Part shown: piece by piece, positions 53,561 to 62,160 of the stretch
Numbering within the stretch: position 1 is the first letter of the stretch
Layout of the letters: each line of letters starts with the position of its first letter
From: Corynebacterium freiburgense
GTDB lineage: Bacteria > Actinomycetota > Actinomycetes > Mycobacteriales > Mycobacteriaceae
Assembly: GCF_030408815.1 (NCBI RefSeq)
Contig: NZ_CP047355.1
Location: 2,232,001 to 2,296,000 of the forward strand
Direction: 5' to 3'
DNA length: 64,000 nucleotides
The notes under the pieces: model-generated
Told to the model about the DNA's origin: nothing
Databases searched by the model: none
What the model saw: the letters and a program-made list of their open reading frames with translations, nothing else
Position numbers and translations under genes: made by a program

Positions 53561-53607
53561 TGTCGCCAAATACACCATCTTGCGTCCAATTGGTGTAAAA
53601 AGCGTCA
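53561..53607. repeat. 47-nt palindromic repeat, copy 2
   Basis: TGTCGCCAAATACACCATCT at the left and GGTGTAAAAAGCGTCA at the right. It has the same length and ends as the copies at 46689 and 53634 and is in inverted orientation relative to copy 3, so the pair can form a stem of about 26 bases. Confidence 0.8.
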
Positions 53608-53633
53608 CCGAACAGCCTCTGGCGCTATAATTT

Positions 53634-53680
53634 TGTCGCCAAACACACCGATTGCGCACAAGATGGTGTACTAAACGACA
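53634..53680. repeat. 47-nt palindromic repeat, copy 3
   Basis: TGTCGCCAAACACACCGATT at the left and GATGGTGTACTAAACGACA at the right. The segment ACACCGATTGCGCACAAGAT and following bases are nearly the reverse complement of the middle of copy 2. Confidence 0.8.
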
Positions 53681-53760
53681 ATCCCCAGGTAACCAGCATT
53701 GCGCAACTAATCTGCGCGAGGCCCAAGCCCAGCCCACCTAACACAACCCCGTACAGTTCA

Positions 53761-53792
53761 TGCCGGATTGGTGTGGCGCCGGATTGGTGTGG
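53761..53792 (+). repeat. 16-bp direct repeat cluster 2
   Basis: TGCCGGATTGGTGTGG at 53761-53776 is followed directly by the one-base variant CGCCGGATTGGTGTGG at 53777-53792. It is the same unit as cluster 1, 340 bases away. Confidence 0.85.
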
Positions 53793-53847
53793 TACCTCGA
53801 AGAAATAAAGGGTTCGGCGAGGGCGCCTTGAACCGAGGTTTCCCCGA

Positions 53848-53892
53848 TTGGTACAAAATGTAGAACTTTTTTGAAAACCCCTCCATTTTGTA
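53848..53892. repeat. 45-nt hairpin repeat with 11-bp perfect arms
   Basis: GGTACAAAATG (53848-53858) and CATTTTGTACC (53882-53892) enclose TAGAACTTTTTTGAAAACC. A degenerate relative with the same order (TACAAAA, TTTTTTaAAAA, aATTGT) lies at 53930-53978. Confidence 0.75.
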
Positions 53893-54105
53893 CCATCGAG
53901 CTAAATCTGACCTGGGGCTTTGTGAAGCGTCGTGATACAAAAGTCCCAAGTTTTTTAAAAACTCCTACAAATTGTTTCACTCATTATTTTAACATAAATA
54001 ACGGCTAGTTTTATCACCCCCTCAGCGCCCTCACCCCCGTCGGCCCTCCCCCACTGGCCTTCAACCCCCAACCTACATGTCGCATACAACCTAAGACACA
54101 ACAAC

Positions 54106-54133
54106 GCCGCCCTAGTTTAAAAACTAGAGCGGC
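54106..54133 (-). terminator. Terminator of the rne-rplU-rpmA region
   Basis: GCCGC-t-CTAGTTT-tt-AAACTAG-g-GCGGC on the reverse strand, followed by GTTGTTGT. It lies 45 bases after the rpmA stop. Confidence 0.75.
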
Positions 54134-54177
54134 GCCACCATAACCAGATGCTACAAGCGCACTGCTACAGCGATTTG

Positions 54178-54444
54178 TTACGCAGAAGCTACTTCGTTTT
54201 CTACGATATTGACGGTGCGACGGTTGCGCTTAGTGGAGAATTTCACGGCGCCTGCCTTGAGAGCGAAGAGGGTATCATCGCCGCCGCGGCCTACGTTTTC
54301 ACCTGGGTGGAATTTGGTGCCACGCTGACGGATCAGAATTTCGCCGGCCTTGACTTGCTGGCCACCGAATCGCTTAACGCCAAGGCGTTTTGACTCGGAA
54401 TCGCGACCGTTATTTGAGCTTGATGCGCCCTTCTTGTGTGCCAT
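54178..54444 (-). CDS. rpmA: 50S ribosomal protein L27
   Basis: An 88-residue L27, a component of the peptidyl-transferase region. The N-terminus [20 protein letters not shown] is the normal form (no cleaved extension), followed by [40 protein letters not shown] and ALKAGAVKF. It follows rplU in the same orientation with 44 bases between and a terminator after it. Confidence 0.97.
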   Translation of the reverse strand: MAHKKGASSSNNGRDSESKRLGVKRFGGQQVKAGEILIRQRGTKFHPGENVGRGGDDTLFALKAGAVKFSTKRNRRTVNIVENEVASA

Positions 54445-54488
54445 TGTCTATTTCCCTCCTTTGGAAAATATTGTGAGCCTGCCGGCTA

Positions 54489-54797
54489 CTAGTTGGAGAT
54501 TCCGGTGATTTTTACAACGGTCAGGGGCTGACGGTGACCCTGGCGCTTTTTGTAACCGGTCTTGTTCTTGTATTTAAGGATACGGATCTTCGGGCCTTTT
54601 ACGTGCTCGACGATCTCGGCTTTGACGCTCACCTTGGCGAGTTTGTCGGCGGTGGAAGTTACGTCGGCGCCATCGACGAGCAGAACCGGGGTGAGAGCCA
54701 CGGATGCACCCGGCTCACCCTCGATCTTCTCGACCTTAACGAGGTCACCTTCGGCAACCTTGTACTGCTTGCCGCCGGTCTTGACGATCGCGTACAT
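54489..54797 (-). CDS. rplU: 50S ribosomal protein L21
   Basis: A 102-residue L21 that binds 23S rRNA. The sequence is canonical: [47 protein letters not shown] and the basic C-terminus [28 protein letters not shown] perfect 7-bp hairpin GTGGAGT-ctat-ACTCCAC lies in its leader (54895-54912) and includes a TATACT that could serve as a -10 element. It is followed by rpmA. Confidence 0.97.
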   Translation of the reverse strand: MYAIVKTGGKQYKVAEGDLVKVEKIEGEPGASVALTPVLLVDGADVTSTADKLAKVSVKAEIVEHVKGPKIRILKYKNKTGYKKRQGHRQPLTVVKITGISN

Positions 54798-54966
54798 AGG
54801 AGGGCTACCCCTTTATCTATAAACTCGGATCAGGCACCGCGCTTCAAACAAGCAGTGGCCTGAATTAACTTTCTTACTGCATTTGAGTTTCTTAGTGGAG
54901 TATAGACTCCACCTGAAACTGCGACTTTCGAAGCCTACCCCTTGCAGGGTGTAAACACCAAACTGC

Positions 54967-57558
54967 CTAGTTCGAACGGAAGGCTTTTCGAACAACACGA
55001 CGTCGTCCGCGCCCGGTTCGAACTTGGGTTGAAGTGCTTTCTTTGGCTGGTTTTTCGGCACGCACAGGCGCCGCAGCGCTCATTGAGCGGCGGACTGCAC
55101 GGCGTCGTCCCTTACGAATAGAAGTTTCAATAACCTCAAGGTGCTCAACAACCGCTTCATCGCGCTGCTTTTTTGCTACTCGACGCCGCCCACGCCGCGG
55201 TTTTTCGACAGTATCCGTATGCTCGGACTCAGCAGGCTTTTCAAAATCGCTGGGCTCTGGGCGTCGATCAGAACGGGAGTTCCCGCGGGTGGCGCGTTTA
55301 CGTCGCGGAGAAGCCTCAAATTCGGCAATAGCATCCTCATAGGTTTGCTGCGCGGCGGGTTGTTCTTCCTCAGTAATCACTACGGCTGCGGCGAGCTCTT
55401 CTATGGTTGGTTTCTTCTCTTCCGCCTGGTGCCGGTGCATTACAGTGGCGGCCGGGTGTTCCCCAATTGGCTGCGCGTGCGGAACTGGCTTTTCTTGTTT
55501 TTGGTGCTTGTCCAGCTTTTTGCGGGATGGCGGACGAACTTCTTGGTATTCCACGGGATCGTCATGAAGGATTATGCCGCGACCTTCGCAGAACTCACAT
55601 TCGGTGGAGAAGGTTTCCAGCAGACCCGTTCCTAAGCGTTTACGAGTCATTTGGACAAGCCCTAGCGAAGTTACTTCGGAAATCTGGTGGCGAGTGCGGT
55701 CCCTCCCAAGAGCTTCAGTTAATCGCCGCAATACCAGGTCTTGGTTTTCCGGCAAGACCATATCGATAAAGTCCACGACAACCATACCGCCCATATCTCT
55801 CAAACGCATTTGGCGGACGATTTCTTCAGCAGCTTCAAGGTTATTTCGGGTAACGGTTTCCTCGAGGTTTCCACCAGACCCTGTGAACTTTCCGGTATTG
55901 ACATCAATTACGGTCATTGCTTCGGTGTGGTCAATAACCAGCGTGCCACCGGAAGGCAACCATACTTTCCGGGAAAGCGCCTTAGCGAGCTGTTCATCAA
56001 TACGATAATGCTCAAATACATTTGCGCCGTCGTGGGCTTCAGGCTGATAACGCTCAAGGCGAGGTAAAAGGTCTGGAGCAACTGATCGCACATACGAATG
56101 AACGGTTTTCCAGGCGCGGTCGCCTTCAACAATAAGCCGGGTAAAGTCCTCATTAAATAGATCGCGAACAACTTTCACCAGCATGTCGGGCTCTTCATAC
56201 ATGGTGATTGGTTTCGCCCCTTTGGAGTTTTTCTCCTCCTCTGTGCGTTCGGCAATATGTTCCCAAATAGCGTGGAGGCGTTGGACATCCGCGGCGATTT
56301 CCTGCTCACTTACGCCTTCGGCAGCAGTACGAATAATCGCACCGCCTTCTTCCGGCAGAATGTCTTTAAGGATTTCCTTAAGGCGACGCCGCTCTGTTTC
56401 TGGTAGTTTCCGGGAAATACCGGCGCTATGCCCATGCGGTACATACACCAGAAACCTGCCGGCCAGCGAAATTTGAGTAGATAACCGAGCCCCTTTATGG
56501 CCCGCTGGGTCTTTAGTAACCTGCACTAGCACTTGATCGCCAGATTTGAGTGCTTGTTCGATACGACGAGCGCGACCACCGAGGCCTGCCGCACGCCAAT
56601 CCACCTCACCGGCATACAGCACCCCATTGCGACCTTTTCCAATATCAATAAACGCGGCTTCCATGCTTGGCAGCACGTTTTGTACGCGGCCAAGATAGAT
56701 ATTTCCGACCATTGTGGTTTGGGATTCTGAGGTCACGAAATGCTCAACAAGCAGGTCATCTTCGAGCACACCAACTTGGGTAATTAGCCCTGGATGATCT
56801 TCGCGTTGTTTTTCACGCACCACCATTGAGCGCTCAACGGATTCCCGGCGCGCCAGAAATTCCGCTTCACTTACAATGTGGCGCTTTTTGCGATTTTCTT
56901 CCCGACGGTCCGCGCGGCGCCTCCGCTGTGCCTCCAAGCGAGTCGAACCTTTAATCGCTACGGGGTCTTGTGTTTGTTCAACTTCCGCAACCTCAACAAC
57001 CTCAGTAGCACCCCGACCGCGGCCTTTTCCACGCCGGCCGCGGCGCTTCCGGCGTGCTCCTTCATCAATCTCTTCAGGTTCTTCGCTTATCGACGGCGCG
57101 GGGACTACTGACGCTGCCTCATCCTCCGGCGCCATAAAAATAGGCGTTACAAATGACGGGCTGGTAGATGGCGCGGGAGTGATTTCTGAAACCACATCTT
57201 CCAGCAATTCCGCTTGTTGTTCCTCTTGCACAGCGGCCGCAAAATCCTCTAGTTGCTGATCTACTTTTTGTTCGATCTGACGGATTTCATTGGCCACATT
57301 TTTTTCCACGCGATGGCGCAGTTTATCCTGATCTTCTTGCGGCTGCTCTTCTGCCGGAATCATTGCATCAAGCAAAAGATTTGCTTCTGCAACACTCAAT
57401 GTCGATTGCGCGACCTTTACAAATCCCAATCGATCAAGCTCAAGCACCAATGTTCGGGACGGTACACCAAGCATTTTTGCTAAGGCATGTACCCGTGTTT
57501 TCGTTTCCAACTTGGAACGATCAAAATTCTTTAATTTATCTTCAGTGGTGTCAGCCAC
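54967..57558 (-). CDS. rne: Ribonuclease E/G with N-terminal extension
   Basis: An mRNA-decay and rRNA-processing endonuclease of about 863 residues. The GTG at 57558 (AAAGGAG five bases upstream) is taken as start; the frame extends to 57609. Order: an N-terminal HTH-like region (KTRVHALAKMLGVPSRTLV), an acidic/basic linker, an RNase H-like part, an S1 domain (GNIYLGRVQNVLPSMEAAFI), the catalytic DNase-I-like domain with DVNTGKFTGSGGNLEETV and MVVVDFIDM, and the Zn-link CEFCEGRG. A long Arg/Lys-rich C-terminus follows, as in actinobacterial RNase E. It is upstream of rplU-rpmA. Confidence 0.93.
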   Translation of the reverse strand: MADTTEDKLKNFDRSKLETKTRVHALAKMLGVPSRTLVLELDRLGFVKVAQSTLSVAEANLLLDAMIPAEEQPQEDQDKLRHRVEKNVANEIRQIEQKVDQQLEDFAAAVQEEQQAELLEDVVSEITPAPSTSPSFVTPIFMAPEDEAASVVPAPSISEEPEEIDEGARRKRRGRRGKGRGRGATEVVEVAEVEQTQDPVAIKGSTRLEAQRRRRADRREENRKKRHIVSEAEFLARRESVERSMVVREKQREDHPGLITQVGVLEDDLLVEHFVTSESQTTMVGNIYLGRVQNVLPSMEAAFIDIGKGRNGVLYAGEVDWRAAGLGGRARRIEQALKSGDQVLVQVTKDPAGHKGARLSTQISLAGRFLVYVPHGHSAGISRKLPETERRRLKEILKDILPEEGGAIIRTAAEGVSEQEIAADVQRLHAIWEHIAERTEEEKNSKGAKPITMYEEPDMLVKVVRDLFNEDFTRLIVEGDRAWKTVHSYVRSVAPDLLPRLERYQPEAHDGANVFEHYRIDEQLAKALSRKVWLPSGGTLVIDHTEAMTVIDVNTGKFTGSGGNLEETVTRNNLEAAEEIVRQMRLRDMGGMVVVDFIDMVLPENQDLVLRRLTEALGRDRTRHQISEVTSLGLVQMTRKRLGTGLLETFSTECEFCEGRGIILHDDPVEYQEVRPPSRKKLDKHQKQEKPVPHAQPIGEHPAATVMHRHQAEEKKPTIEELAAAVVITEEEQPAAQQTYEDAIAEFEASPRRKRATRGNSRSDRRPEPSDFEKPAESEHTDTVEKPRRGRRRVAKKQRDEAVVEHLEVIETSIRKGRRRAVRRSMSAAAPVRAEKPAKESTSTQVRTGRGRRRVVRKAFRSN

Positions 57559-57792
57559 CGTTTCTCCTTTAGCCACGCATGCAAAAATCCCCGGGCGCGA
57601 GGCACACAAACCTTATTCGCGAGCCGCACAGGGAATGAACTTTTTAAAGCTTCACGCGAGATGTAGACCACCTCGCCTCAACTATTGTTTCATACTGCAC
57701 CGCCAATGCCGTGTTCAATACACCCCAGTACACAAACCAACCCCATTTAGGTGCCCGCTTCTAGGGCTTTTACACTGTTCCCCAACACGCCG
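57559..57792 (-). other. Intergenic gap between rne and ndk (with the ndk terminator beyond it)
   Basis: Together with the terminator and flanks this gap of 316 bases separates rne from ndk. The rne leader must lie here (about 57560-57790), but no -35/-10 pair is convincing and no gene is seen. Confidence 0.5.
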
Positions 57793-57831
57793 AAAACGCC
57801 CCTTTCCCATATCAAGCGAAAAGGAGCGTTC
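57793..57831 (-). terminator. Terminator of ndk
   Basis: On the reverse strand AACGCTCCTTTTC pairs with GGAAAGGGGCGTT across GCTTGATATG and is followed by TTTTC. It lies 44 bases after the ndk stop. Confidence 0.75.
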
Positions 57832-57874
57832 GATTTTTTCACCTACAGCAGGCCCGCAGGTTTGGAAATTCCAT

Positions 57875-58285
57875 TTAAAGGTTTGGGAACCAGATAGCGA
57901 TTTCACGTTCTGCCGACTCTGGGGAATCAGAGCCATGGACAACATTCGTGGCAACTTCCAAAGCGAAATCACCGCGAATGGTGCCTGGAGTTGCTTTGCC
58001 AACTGGGTCAGTGCCACCGGCGAGCTGCCGCCATGCTTCAATTGCGCGCGGACCTTCTACAACACCCGCAACCAATGGTGCGGAGGTAATAAACTCTACA
58101 AGCTCACCGAAAAATGGCTTATCTACATGTTCTGCATAATGCTTTTCTGCGGTTTCTTTATCTGCAACGCGCAGATCCATGGCGGTGATCTTTAGGCCTT
58201 TGCGCTCGATGCGGGAGATTACTTCACCGATCAGGCCGCGTTCAACACCATCTGGCTTAATCAAAATCAGGGTACGTTCAGTCAT
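57875..58285 (-). CDS. ndk: Nucleoside diphosphate kinase
   Basis: Makes NTPs from NDPs by a ping-pong reaction. The 136-residue protein is full length: [20 protein letters not shown], the Kpn-loop region, and the active-site His117 in [20 protein letters not shown]. The ATG at 58285 is the first codon. In related genomes ndk lies close to DUF4233 and folC, but here the amine-catabolism cluster separates it from DUF4233. Confidence 0.97.
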   Translation of the reverse strand: MTERTLILIKPDGVERGLIGEVISRIERKGLKITAMDLRVADKETAEKHYAEHVDKPFFGELVEFITSAPLVAGVVEGPRAIEAWRQLAGGTDPVGKATPGTIRGDFALEVATNVVHGSDSPESAEREIAIWFPNL

Positions 58286-58496
58286 ATTTCATAACCATAC
58301 CTTGAAGTTTTTCAGGGTGGAGTTTGCCAGCAGGGAATTCACCAAAGTGGACAATTTACATTTAAAGATTCGCCAAGGCGACTAGAGACACAAAGGCTAC
58401 TCCGCAGGCACGATAGCCCATATGTAACGCAAGTAACAATAGCTCGCTATTGGTGAATCACTACACCATAGGCGTTGCGGTAAAGGAGCTACAGAT

Positions 58497-59924
58497 ATGG
58501 CTATCGAGCGTAAAAAGAACTTTATTAATAATGAATTCTGCGAAGCCCATGGAACCCAAGAACTCCCCCTTATCAGCCCGGTAACAGAGGAAACAATCGG
58601 AATCAGCCCAGTCTCCGATGAGTCCGATATCAATCAAGCCATCGAGGCGGCCGAAAAAGCCTTTGCTACATGGCGCAACACCACGCCTGGCGAACGCCAA
58701 AAATACCTTCTAGACCTCGCCGACGGTATCGAAGAACACGCAGACGAACTCGCTCGAATCCAATGCGAAGAAACCGGCCAGATTATCGCAATGGTCAAAG
58801 AGGAAGAAGTTCTAGCAGGCGCAAATCAAATGCGGTTTTTCGCTGGCGCGGCTCGAATGCTACACGGTTTATCAACCGGTGAATATATGGAAGGGCACAC
58901 ATCTTCCATTCGGCGGGAACCTCTTGGAGTGATCGCTCAAGTAGCTCCTTGGAACTACCCACTTATGATGGCGTTTTGGAAACTTGGCCCCGCACTTGCT
59001 GCAGGCAATACTGTAGTACTTAAACCCTCCGACACCACGCCCAGCTCAACATTAAAGCTCGCCGAAATCATTGCCGACGTCCTGCCACCTGGAGTGGTCA
59101 ATTTCGTACTCGGCGACGCATCGACCGGCGCTACCCTTATTGCTCACCCGACTGTTCGCATGGCAGCAATAACCGGTTCCGTCCCAGCCGGACGCGCCGT
59201 CGGCCGCTCAGCTGGTGAAAACCTCAAACGCAGCCACCTTGAACTCGGCGGCAAAGCACCAGTCATTGTCTGCGCAGATGCTGATCTTCCTAATGCTGCC
59301 GAAAATATCGCCGCAACTGGCATTTTCAATGCTGGACAGGACTGTACAGCCGCCACCAGAATCCTTGTGGAATCCAATTGTGCCGATGAATTTATCCAAT
59401 TACTTGTACAGGAAGTGCAAAAACTCCGCCCAGGCGCACCAGATGACCCAGCGGCATTCTACGGTTCGCTTAATAATGCGAAGCACTTTGACAAGGTCCG
59501 GAAAGTACTAGCGGAGCTTCCACCGCACGCCAAAATCCTTACCGGTGGCAATCGGGTTGGTAGTAAAGGTTTCTATTTGGAGCCAACAGTTATTACTGGT
59601 TTACGCCAAGACGATAACGAAATCCAGGAAGAAATTTTCGGACCAGTACTCACTGTACAAACATTTGAAACACTCGATGATGCTCTTACCAAGGCAAATG
59701 ATGTTTCCTATGGCCTTGCCTCGTCGATATGGACCACCAACCTCAATGCCTCCGAACGCGCCAGCCGTGAACTCGAGTTCGGATGCGTATGGGTGAATTG
59801 CCATATTCCACTGGTTGCAGAAATGCCGCACGGCGGCTTTAAAGATTCTGGCTATGGCAAAGATCTCTCCCTTTACAGCGTTGAAGAATATACCCGCATT
59901 AAGCACGTTATGGTCGCCCACTAA
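58497..59924 (+). CDS. Aldehyde dehydrogenase (aminobutyraldehyde / succinate-semialdehyde type)
   Basis: A 475-residue NAD(P)-dependent aldehyde dehydrogenase. Catalytic Glu is in LELGGKAPVIVCADADLP (about residue 245) and catalytic Cys in FNAGQDCTAATRILV (about 280). The cofactor site is VAPWNYPLMMAFWKLGPALA with KPSDTTP. Its closest family type by eye is gamma-aminobutyraldehyde dehydrogenase, fitting the flavin amine oxidase encoded 17 bases downstream: the oxidase would turn putrescine into 4-aminobutyraldehyde, which this enzyme oxidises to GABA (inference). AAAGGAG lies nine bases before the ATG. First gene of the four-gene cluster. Confidence 0.9.
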   Translation: MAIERKKNFINNEFCEAHGTQELPLISPVTEETIGISPVSDESDINQAIEAAEKAFATWRNTTPGERQKYLLDLADGIEEHADELARIQCEETGQIIAMVKEEEVLAGANQMRFFAGAARMLHGLSTGEYMEGHTSSIRREPLGVIAQVAPWNYPLMMAFWKLGPALAAGNTVVLKPSDTTPSSTLKLAEIIADVLPPGVVNFVLGDASTGATLIAHPTVRMAAITGSVPAGRAVGRSAGENLKRSHLELGGKAPVIVCADADLPNAAENIAATGIFNAGQDCTAATRILVESNCADEFIQLLVQEVQKLRPGAPDDPAAFYGSLNNAKHFDKVRKVLAELPPHAKILTGGNRVGSKGFYLEPTVITGLRQDDNEIQEEIFGPVLTVQTFETLDDALTKANDVSYGLASSIWTTNLNASERASRELEFGCVWVNCHIPLVAEMPHGGFKDSGYGKDLSLYSVEEYTRIKHVMVAH

Positions 59925-59941
59925 ATCAAGGAAGAACCCTG

Positions 59942-61321
59942 ATGAATCAACCAAACCATATTGTTGATGTCGCTATTGTTGGCGCAGGTCCTGCAGGTTT
60001 ATCCGCTGCCTACCAATTACAGAAACAAGACATTACATTCCATATTCTGGAAGCCCGGGAACGTGTCGGTGGACGCACCGAAAGCGATGTGCGCGGCGGC
60101 GGATGGTTTGAGATAGGCGGCCAGTGGGTTTCTCCGGACCAAACCGAACTCATTGCACTTCTCGAAGAACTCCGACTTGAAACATACCAACGGTACCGTG
60201 AAGGCGATTCAATTTATGTGGCGCCAAATGGCGAAGTACGGCGATATCAAGGCGAAATTTTCCCTTGCGCACCCGAAACCCAACGGGAAATAGAACGCCT
60301 TATCGGCATTCTTGATGGCCTTACAGCAGATATGAATCCTGCGGCACCCTGGGATCATCCGCTGGCCAGAACCCTTGACACCGTAAGTTTCCAACATTGG
60401 CTCGAACAACAATCCGACGATAAGGAAGCCCGTAATAATATTGGCCTTTTTATCGCAGGCGGCATGCTCACCAAACCAGCACATGCGTTCTCCGCGCTGC
60501 AAGCCGTGCATATGGCGGCGTCTGCTGGCAGCTTCTCCAACCTTGTCAATGAGGACTTTATTCTCGACGCCCGCGTTGTTGGCGGTATGCAAAAAGTTTC
60601 GCTTGAACTCGCAGAAAGGATTGGTAGCGAGCATATTATGCTCGGGACTCCTGTTCGAACGATCGATTATTCCAATCCTGACTATGTGACCGTTTACGGC
60701 GACCACAATACGTCAGTTCAAGCCAAATTCGTGATTCTTGCGGTCCCCCCAACCCTGTATCATCGCATCAGCTATGTCCCTGCAATGCCACGACTACAGC
60801 ATGTAATGCATCAGCATCAATCCATGGGCCTAGTAATTAAAGTTCATGCCACCTATGACACACCATTCTGGCGTGAAAAAGGCTTATCGGGTACGTGCTT
60901 TTCCAGCTCACATTTGGTGCAAGAGATTTACGATAATACTAGTTACGGCGATCAACGCGGCACTCTTGTTGGCTTTGTTTCCGATGAAAAAGCCGATGAA
61001 ATGTTCCAACTCAGTGCGGACGATCGTAGGGCCGCGATTTTGGCGGCAATGTCCGTCATGTTAGGCGAAGAAACCAAACACCCTATTGCCTACTACGAGT
61101 CTGATTGGGGTTCGGAGGAATGGACACGCGGTGCCTATGCAGCTTCCTACGATCTCGGCGGTCTTAGCCGTTTTGGTAAATACCAATATGATCCCGTTGA
61201 TCGAATTCACTTTGCATGTTCCGATATTGCAGGTGAGGGCTACCAGCATGTTGATGGTGCCGTTCGAATGGGCCGCCAAGTAGCCGAAACTCTTGCCACC
61301 TTGGTTCGGGAGCGCCAATGA
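59942..61321 (+). CDS. Flavin-containing amine oxidase (putrescine-oxidase-like)
   Basis: A 459-residue FAD-dependent amine oxidase. The Rossmann motif DVAIVGAGPAGLSAAYQLQK is at residues 9-28, followed by EARERVGGRTESD and GGWFEIGGQWVSPDQTE (the FAD-binding GGxWxxxxQ). The C-terminal AGEGYQHVDGAVRMGRQVAE is the second FAD contact. Size and these motifs match putrescine oxidase and other bacterial monoamine oxidases rather than L-amino-acid oxidases; substrate is inferred from the dehydrogenase and permease neighbours. It would release H2O2 and ammonia. Its stop overlaps the start of the Usp gene by four bases. Confidence 0.88.
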   Translation: MNQPNHIVDVAIVGAGPAGLSAAYQLQKQDITFHILEARERVGGRTESDVRGGGWFEIGGQWVSPDQTELIALLEELRLETYQRYREGDSIYVAPNGEVRRYQGEIFPCAPETQREIERLIGILDGLTADMNPAAPWDHPLARTLDTVSFQHWLEQQSDDKEARNNIGLFIAGGMLTKPAHAFSALQAVHMAASAGSFSNLVNEDFILDARVVGGMQKVSLELAERIGSEHIMLGTPVRTIDYSNPDYVTVYGDHNTSVQAKFVILAVPPTLYHRISYVPAMPRLQHVMHQHQSMGLVIKVHATYDTPFWREKGLSGTCFSSSHLVQEIYDNTSYGDQRGTLVGFVSDEKADEMFQLSADDRRAAILAAMSVMLGEETKHPIAYYESDWGSEEWTRGAYAASYDLGGLSRFGKYQYDPVDRIHFACSDIAGEGYQHVDGAVRMGRQVAETLATLVRERQ

Positions 61322-62160
61322 AATGCGTTGTCGGCTATGAAGCCACTCCCACGGGCATTGATGCCCTCACCGCAGGCATTGATCTTGCCCGTTGCTTGCA
61401 CCTCGAATTGGTAATTGTCCTAGTACTGCGGCATCACAATGAATTTTCCCGCGAATATCCACCCACAGGTGCCACCAATGACATTTTAATCCGCCAAGGT
61501 TTCACATGGTTAGAAGGGGCGCTATCCATGATTCCTGATGATGTTTCGGCGAGTGGTCACCTAGTATCCGCGGCGTCGACAAGTGAAGGACTGGTGCGCG
61601 CAGCACAGAACGCAGGTGCGGATCTCATTGTGGTGGGGGCTGCGTCTACAAGCCCATTAAAACGCCATCGGTTAGGGTCGGTTGCACAAGATCTCCTCTA
61701 TGGGGCACCAGTACCTGTGGCACTTGCACCACGCGGTCACCGCAGCACCAAAATAGAACGTTTGAACTGTGCTGTGGGAACCAGGCCGGGATCGAATTCG
61801 CTAGTGGCGGCGGGTTTACATTTAGCCGAGCATTCAGGGCTTCCGCTGCGGCTTGTGGCATTGACCTACGAACCAGAAACGGCGGCTGCACACACCGAAG
61901 CTGTACTCAAACAGGCAATCGATGAAACGGGTATTGATTTGCCTGTAGAAATCACCCTTGGGGAAGGAGAAAAGGTTTCGGAGGCGGTAGAAAGCGTCGG
62001 TTGGCGGCAAAGCGATTTGCTCTTTGTTGGGTCTTCCCGAGTTGCTGAACCACGCACCGTTTTTCTTGGCGCGGTGTCTATGAAAATACTTCGTGAACTG
62101 GATGTTCCCATGATTGTAGTGCCACGTGATTACACCATTAATCCGGGAGGTTCACCATGA
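61318..62160 (+). CDS. Universal stress protein with two tandem Usp domains
   Basis: A 280-residue protein made of two Usp domains. The first ends with the ATP-binding signature ADLIVVGAASTSPLKRHRLG and SVAQDLLYGAPVPVALAP; the second with SDLLFVGSSRVAEPRTVFLG and SMKILRELDVPMIVV. Both keep the G-2x-G-9x-G(S/A)-like pattern, with the second slightly degenerate. Usp proteins bind ATP and often modulate transport or metabolism under stress. Four-base ATGA overlaps link it to the amine oxidase upstream and the APC permease downstream, so all three proteins should be produced together. Confidence 0.85.
   Translation: MKCVVGYEATPTGIDALTAGIDLARCLHLELVIVLVLRHHNEFSREYPPTGATNDILIRQGFTWLEGALSMIPDDVSASGHLVSAASTSEGLVRAAQNAGADLIVVGAASTSPLKRHRLGSVAQDLLYGAPVPVALAPRGHRSTKIERLNCAVGTRPGSNSLVAAGLHLAEHSGLPLRLVALTYEPETAAAHTEAVLKQAIDETGIDLPVEITLGEGEKVSEAVESVGWRQSDLLFVGSSRVAEPRTVFLGAVSMKILRELDVPMIVVPRDYTINPGGSP

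Larger units (their letters stand above)
53188..54105. other. Repeat-rich intergenic region
   Basis: About 900 bases with no supported gene between the repeat-helix protein and the rpmA terminator. It holds two clusters of 16-bp direct repeats, two copies of the 47-nt palindrome and a 45-nt hairpin repeat, listed separately. Open frames in this stretch translate the repeats. Confidence 0.65.
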
